9,842 bases of DNA. It comes from REEB95 sp035275845 (GTDB taxonomy: Bacteria; Pseudomonadota; Alphaproteobacteria; ATCC43930; CGMCC-115725). The stretch lies in NCBI GenBank assembly GCA_035275845.1, contig DATEMD010000104.1:1-9842 (forward strand), in the 5' to 3' direction. Of the stretch, positions 6,753-9,842 are shown piece by piece (position 1 is the stretch's first letter; each line of letters begins with the position of its first letter). Under the pieces are notes generated by a model. That model was not told the origin of the DNA. It did no database searches and saw nothing but the letters and a program-made list of their open reading frames with translations. Position numbers and translations under genes: made by a program.

Positions 6753-7813
6753 ACGACGTCGCAATCGAACGTATCAGCAAGCGCTTCGCAGAGACCGTCG
6801 CGCTTGACGGCGTCACGCTCTCGATTCAGGCCGGCGAATTGCTGGCACTGCTGGGGCCCTCCGGCTCCGGGAAGACCACCTTGCTGCGCGTGATTGCCGG
6901 GCTCGAGCATCCCGACAGCGGCACGCTGCGTATCGACGGCAACGACGTCTCGGATCGCCCCCCGCGCGAACGCGGCATTGGCTTCGTATTTCAACATTAC
7001 GCACTGTTTCGTCACATGACCGTCGCCGACAATATCGCCTTCGGCCTGACGGTCCGGCCCAGAGAGCTGCGTCCACCCCGCGCCGAGATCGCCGAACGCG
7101 TGCGCCGTTTGCTGGCGATGGTGCAGCTCGCCGACACCGAGGCGCGCTTTCCCGCGCAGCTGTCTGGTGGTCAACGCCAGCGCGTCGCCTTGGCGCGCGC
7201 GCTCGCGGTCGAACCACGCGTACTCCTGCTCGATGAACCGTTCGGCGCCCTCGACGCCAAGGTGCGCGTCGAGCTGCGTCATTGGCTGCGCGCGCTGCAC
7301 GACAGCCTGGGCGTCACGACCGTGTTCGTCACCCACGACCAGGACGAGGCGCTCGAACTTGCGGATCGCGTCGCGATTCTCAACGCGGGCCGGATCGAGC
7401 AGGTCGCGCCGCCGCGCGAGATCTACGACAAGCCGGCCTCGGCATTCGTGATGGAGTTTCTTGGCGAGACCAACCGCATGCCGTGCCGTGTCACCGCCGA
7501 GCGTGCCTACATCCACGACAGCACACTCATCGTGCGAACGCCGGGCATGCCGGACGGACCGGCTTTCGCCTATGTGCGGCCGCACGAGATCGAGCTTCTG
7601 CATGTCGAAGGGGCCAATGCCTGCGCCGCCGTAGTCCGCAACCTAACCATCATCGGGCCGCGCGTTCGGATTCATCTGACGCGCGACCAGCAGGTGATCG
7701 AGGTCGACGCCGACCGCGGCCGGACGGAAGCGCTCGGCTTGGCGCCAGGCGCGACGGTCGCCATGCGCTTTACCAAAATCCGCGTCTACCCGGCTGCGGG
7801 CACGAGATCTTGA
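6749..7813 (+). CDS. cysA: Sulfate/thiosulfate ABC transporter ATPase CysA
   Basis: This cytoplasmic ATPase drives sulfate import through CysTW. The 354-residue product has every ABC element: Walker A GPSGSGKTT (36-44), Q-loop Q82, signature LSGGQ (138-142), Walker B VLLLDEP (158-164), D-loop GALDAK and switch H196 in VTHDQDEA. Residues from about 240 form the C-terminal regulatory region of CysA-type ATPases. The length is slightly below E. coli CysA (365). The start ATG 6749 overlaps the cysW stop as ATGA, and no good Shine-Dalgarno lies just upstream, so reinitiation is likely. The stop (7811-7813) is one base before the duplicated fadJ fragment, so the last few codons may have been set by that junction. 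No assimilation genes (cysD, N, H, I) are in the window. Confidence 0.95.
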   Translation: MNDVAIERISKRFAETVALDGVTLSIQAGELLALLGPSGSGKTTLLRVIAGLEHPDSGTLRIDGNDVSDRPPRERGIGFVFQHYALFRHMTVADNIAFGLTVRPRELRPPRAEIAERVRRLLAMVQLADTEARFPAQLSGGQRQRVALARALAVEPRVLLLDEPFGALDAKVRVELRHWLRALHDSLGVTTVFVTHDQDEALELADRVAILNAGRIEQVAPPREIYDKPASAFVMEFLGETNRMPCRVTAERAYIHDSTLIVRTPGMPDGPAFAYVRPHEIELLHVEGANACAAVVRNLTIIGPRVRIHLTRDQQVIEVDADRGRTEALGLAPGATVAMRFTKIRVYPAAGTRS

Positions 7814-7814
7814 T

Positions 7815-7867
7815 CGGCGCCGCTGATCGAGCGCCGCGTGACAGAAGGTCGCGGGTTCTATTCCTAG
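7815..7867 (+). pseudogene. Remnant of a fadJ 3' end, direct repeat copy B
   Basis: Read in the aligned frame, this stretch gives APLIERRVTEGRGFYS and a TAG stop, the same C-terminus as the intact gene at 3846-3898 with K to T and terminal G to S changes. The first 25 bp are identical. The remaining 28 bp differ at 9 positions, including several silent third positions (GTC/GTG, GGC/GGT, GGA/GGG, TTT/TTC, TAC/TAT). Upstream of 7815 the match stops abruptly at the cysA end; downstream of TAG no resemblance to the fadJ flank is seen. It has no start codon and no gene body, so it is a displaced or leftover fragment, not a gene. Confidence 0.85.
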
Positions 7868-7928
7868 GGCCGGCGGGACCGGGAAATTGTCGGGCGTCAG
7901 AGGCGTGTCAGCGGCGCACAATAGATTT

Positions 7929-7959
7929 ATGGACGTACTGAAAACAGGAGACCGTCCAT
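7929..7959 (+). promoter_or_regulatory. Possible hairpin holding the ribosome binding site of the small secreted peptide gene
   Basis: ATGGACG (7929-7935) is the exact reverse complement of CGTCCAT (7953-7959). The right arm includes the first two bases of the start codon, and the 17-nt loop contains the Shine-Dalgarno AGGAG (7946-7950). In mRNA this could modulate translation, or the dyad could bind a protein in DNA. It may be chance. Confidence 0.35.
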
Positions 7960-8155
7960 GCACTCATTTCTTCCGAAGGCCCTTGTCGTTCTGACTCTGT
8001 GGTCCGGCACCGGTTTGGCGGTGAGCGCGGCGCAGATCGCCGAAGCCAGCGAGCAGCCGGCCCTGACGTGCATCAACGCCGACGCGTCGACGCCCGTGGC
8101 AAGCACTTGCCCGTCTTACGCCGCAACCGTCACCGCCGCTTTGGCCGCGGGCTGA
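7958..8155 (+). CDS. Small secreted protein of unknown function with two cysteines
   Basis: I do not recognise this 65-residue product. It has a textbook signal peptide: basic K7, a hydrophobic core (ALVVLTLWSGTGLA, 8-21) and AVSA as a plausible cleavage site near residue 24. That would leave a mature peptide of about 40 residues with two cysteines, C38 and C51, able to form one disulphide in the periplasm. The rest is rich in Ala, Ser and Thr. Support for a real gene is a good Shine-Dalgarno (AGGAG at a 7-nt spacing), the signal peptide and a strong hairpin terminator 44 bp downstream. It is not obviously a fragment of either neighbour, and no function can be assigned. Confidence 0.6.
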   Translation: MHSFLPKALVVLTLWSGTGLAVSAAQIAEASEQPALTCINADASTPVASTCPSYAATVTAALAAG

Positions 8156-8198
8156 TGCACACCCTCGCGCGCACCATGCCCGAGGGCGTACCTGACCG

Positions 8199-8234
8199 GT
8201 GAGCGGCGCCGAACAAGCGCCGCTCACTTCTCTT
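8199..8234 (+). terminator. Rho-independent-type terminator between convergent genes
   Basis: A perfect 11-bp stem joins GTGAGCGGCGC (8199-8209) and GCGCCGCTCAC (8217-8227) with a 7-nt loop. It is followed on the plus strand by a pyrimidine-rich run (ttctcttt). It suits transcription ending after the small secreted-protein gene. The right arm contains the stop codon of the minus-strand gene (8224-8226). On the minus strand the hairpin is not followed by a T-run, so intrinsic termination is clearer for the plus strand. Confidence 0.72.
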
Positions 8235-9453
8235 TATAGGCTACCCGCCACAGCGTGCTGGACGCGTCGTCGCTGAAGATCAGCGCGCCGTCGGCCGCGA
8301 CGGTGACACCGACCGGCCGGCCCCAGACCGTGCCGTTGGGCAGCAAGAAACCGGTGACGAAATCGTCGTATTCGCCGGTCGGCACGCCATCCTTCATGCG
8401 CACGCGCACGATCTTGTAGCCGGTACGGGTCGCGCGGTTCCACGAACCGTGCAGCGCGACGAAGACGTCGCCTTTGTAATCGGCCGGGAACTGCGCGCCT
8501 TGGTACACGGCGAGACCGAGCGGCGCCGAATGCGCCTGGATCAAAAGGTCGGGCGTCAGCACCGGGCCCGCCGGTTCGGGATGAGCGCCGCGATGCTCCG
8601 GATCGGGATGGGCGCCGATGTAGGACCACGGCCAGCCGTAGAAGCCGCCCTGTGTGACACGCGTCAGGTAATCGGGCGGCAGATCGTCGCCCAGCCCGTC
8701 ACGCTCATTGACGACGGCGAGCAAAGCGTCGCCGTCGAAACGGATGTCGACCGCGTTGCGCAGGCCCGAGGCGTACACCGTCTTGTGGCTGCCATCGGGA
8801 TCGAATTCGAGGATGTCGGCGCGATCGGCCTCGAGCGCCATGCCGCCTTCGGCATCGTTGCTGGCCGAGCCGACGCTGACCAGCAGATGCTTGCCATCGG
8901 GCGTGAAAGCGAGCGAACGCGTCCAGTGGCCGCCGGCCGGCAGGTCGTGGATCACCGTCTCCGGCGGGCCGCTCGCATGCAGGTCGCCGTTGCGATATGG
9001 AAACCGCACCACCGATTCCTCGTTGGCGACATAGACCCAGCGCGGATCGGGACCGGGCGGATAGAAGGCGATGCCGAACGGACGATAGAGATCGGCGGCG
9101 AAGATTTCATGCTGCTCGGCCTGGGCGGCGCCGGACGGCGCGCGCACGACCGTCACGCGATCGGCGGTGCTTTCGGCAACGAAGATGTCGCCGTTGGGCG
9201 CGGTGCGCAGCAGCCGCGGCCGCGTCAGGCCACCGAGAAATTCGCTGACGGTGAAACCCGGCGGCGCGGCGAGCGTGGCATCGGCCGGCCGCGCGACGAT
9301 ACGCGGCGGGTTGGCGGCCGGCGGCGTCGCATACGGCGGCGGCAGGTCGGCGGGAATACGGTGCGCGGTGCCGGGCCGGTCCGCCTGTGCCCACGCCGGA
9401 CTGCCAAGCAGTGCGGCCGCAACAAAGGCGAACGTGAACCGGACCAGCCTCAA
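8224..9453 (-). CDS. Secreted PQQ-dependent sugar (sorbosone) dehydrogenase-like beta-propeller protein
   Basis: The product resembles proteins annotated as L-sorbosone or soluble aldose sugar dehydrogenases, which oxidise sugars in the periplasm with pyrroloquinoline quinone. I choose TTG 9453, which overlaps the upstream stop codon as TTGA and gives 409 residues starting with a clean signal peptide (1-22, cut after SPAWA). The open frame reaches 9639, but that 62-residue extension overlaps the upstream gene and has no export signal at its start. Propeller-type segments include RTAPNGDIFVAESTADRV (83-100), GGHWTRSLAFTPDGKHLLVS (174-193), RADILEFDPDG (211-221), VNERDGLGDDL (248-258), GGFYGWPWSYIGAHPDPEHR (269-288), ALHGSWNRATRTGYK (333-347) and VWGRPVGV (376-383). 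Cofactor and substrate are inferred from the family, not proved by residues here; many members are uncharacterised. Confidence 0.87.
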   Translation of the reverse strand: MRLVRFTFAFVAAALLGSPAWAQADRPGTAHRIPADLPPPYATPPAANPPRIVARPADATLAAPPGFTVSEFLGGLTRPRLLRTAPNGDIFVAESTADRVTVVRAPSGAAQAEQHEIFAADLYRPFGIAFYPPGPDPRWVYVANEESVVRFPYRNGDLHASGPPETVIHDLPAGGHWTRSLAFTPDGKHLLVSVGSASNDAEGGMALEADRADILEFDPDGSHKTVYASGLRNAVDIRFDGDALLAVVNERDGLGDDLPPDYLTRVTQGGFYGWPWSYIGAHPDPEHRGAHPEPAGPVLTPDLLIQAHSAPLGLAVYQGAQFPADYKGDVFVALHGSWNRATRTGYKIVRVRMKDGVPTGEYDDFVTGFLLPNGTVWGRPVGVTVAADGALIFSDDASSTLWRVAYKEK

Positions 9454-9842
9454 ATCTTGAACGCCTCGAAGGTTTCGGGCGCGAACAGCTCCTCGGCCGT
9501 GAGCCGACGCTGCGACAATCCTTGCTCGTGGTGATAGCGCAGGAAAGTGTCCAGTGTGTGGCGGTTGGCGGCGAGCCCGTAGGGCCACCATGCCGCGCCC
9601 ATCACGCGCTTCGTCTCTTCGAGATGCGCGCTCTGCCACGGCAGCATGGTCTTCTGCGAGGCGATCATCTCGAGATCGGCATAGCAGCGGCGTTGCGCTT
9701 TGACGAAGGCCTTCATCAGCGACACGGCGATCCAGCGGTTGGCTTCGTAGAGATCGCGGCGCAGTGCGATGACGTGCATGATCGGAAAGATCTTGGTCTT
9801 CTTGTAGTAGTTCTTCTCCTCCTCGCGATAGTTCGGGAAAAG
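9450..9842 (-). CDS. 4,5-dihydroxyphthalate decarboxylase-like protein, 5' end beyond window
   Basis: The visible 130 residues are the C-terminal part of a family named for 4,5-dihydroxyphthalate decarboxylase of phthalate degradation, whose fold resembles ABC-transporter substrate-binding proteins. The frame stays open to the right edge (21 codons before the first visible ATG at 9779), so that internal ATG is not the start. Recognisable segments are KIFPIMHVIALRRDLYEANR, MLPWQSAHLEETKRVMG, WWPYGLAANRHTLDTFLRYH and HEQGLSQRRLTAEELFAPET. Family members are usually about 320-330 residues, so some 200 are missing. Its stop overlaps the TTG start of the dehydrogenase-like gene, which suggests one operon. 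Many homologues of this name have no proven decarboxylase activity, so the substrate is open. Confidence 0.83.
   Translation of the reverse strand, partial: LFPNYREEEKNYYKKTKIFPIMHVIALRRDLYEANRWIAVSLMKAFVKAQRRCYADLEMIASQKTMLPWQSAHLEETKRVMGAAWWPYGLAANRHTLDTFLRYHHEQGLSQRRLTAEELFAPETFEAFKI

Noticed and set aside
7929..7994. 21-codon upstream frame overlapping the small peptide start (MDVLKTGDRP...)
   Set aside because: It has no ribosome binding site and no conserved feature; its ATG is simply the left arm of the inverted repeat.
8162..8186. CCCTCG/CGAGGG inverted repeat as a terminator
   Set aside because: The stem is only 6 bp with a 13-nt loop and no T-run; the stronger hairpin at 8199-8227 explains termination.
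8449..9534. 361-codon plus-strand open frame over the dehydrogenase-like gene
   Set aside because: It is the complement of a conserved propeller protein and has no recognisable domain.
1..9842. tRNA, rRNA, CRISPR array, integrase or transposase
   Set aside because: I saw no cloverleaf-like sequence, regularly spaced repeats or recombinase motifs on either strand, so the insertion near fadJ has no visible enzyme.

Overview
The window is GC-rich bacterial chromosome, most likely from an alphaproteobacterium. I infer this from the high GC, the dxr and fadJ protein types, the frequent TTG starts and the dihydroxyphthalate-decarboxylase-like/sorbosone-dehydrogenase-like pair; the genus cannot be read from the sequence. 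Two genes run off the edges: dxr at the left and a 4,5-dihydroxyphthalate decarboxylase-like gene at the right.

Layout. Positions 1-892 (minus) hold most of dxr, the second enzyme of the MEP isoprenoid pathway. Upstream of it on the same strand is chaC (975-1700), a glutathione-degrading gamma-glutamylcyclotransferase. A 137-bp gap separates chaC from a divergent gene for a fused enoyl-CoA hydratase/3-hydroxyacyl-CoA dehydrogenase of fatty-acid beta-oxidation (1838-3898, plus). After an unusually AT-rich spacer comes a compact four-gene sulfate-uptake operon on the plus strand (4049-7813): the periplasmic binding protein, permeases CysT and CysW, and ATPase CysA. The genes overlap or nearly touch, and together they encode a complete ABC importer. 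A small secreted-peptide gene follows (7958-8155) and ends at a hairpin terminator. The terminator overlaps the end of a convergent minus-strand pair: a decarboxylase-like protein (9450-9842, partial) translationally overlapping a secreted sorbosone-dehydrogenase-like beta-propeller protein (8224-9453).

The most interesting signal is a second copy of the last 53 bp of the beta-oxidation gene, at 7815-7867, one base after the cysA stop codon. The first 25 bp are identical to the true gene end (3846-3870). The remaining 28 bp have diverged, largely at third codon positions, but still read as the same C-terminus. The sulfate operon is therefore bracketed by direct repeats of the fadJ 3' end. This is the pattern expected when DNA inserts into the end of a protein gene and supplies a replacement end, as known for prophage e14 in E. 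coli icd. The operon is also lower in GC in the lines I counted and begins with a tract of about 82% AT, both consistent with acquisition. No integrase, transposase, tRNA, rRNA or CRISPR array is visible, so the insertion mechanism is inferred.
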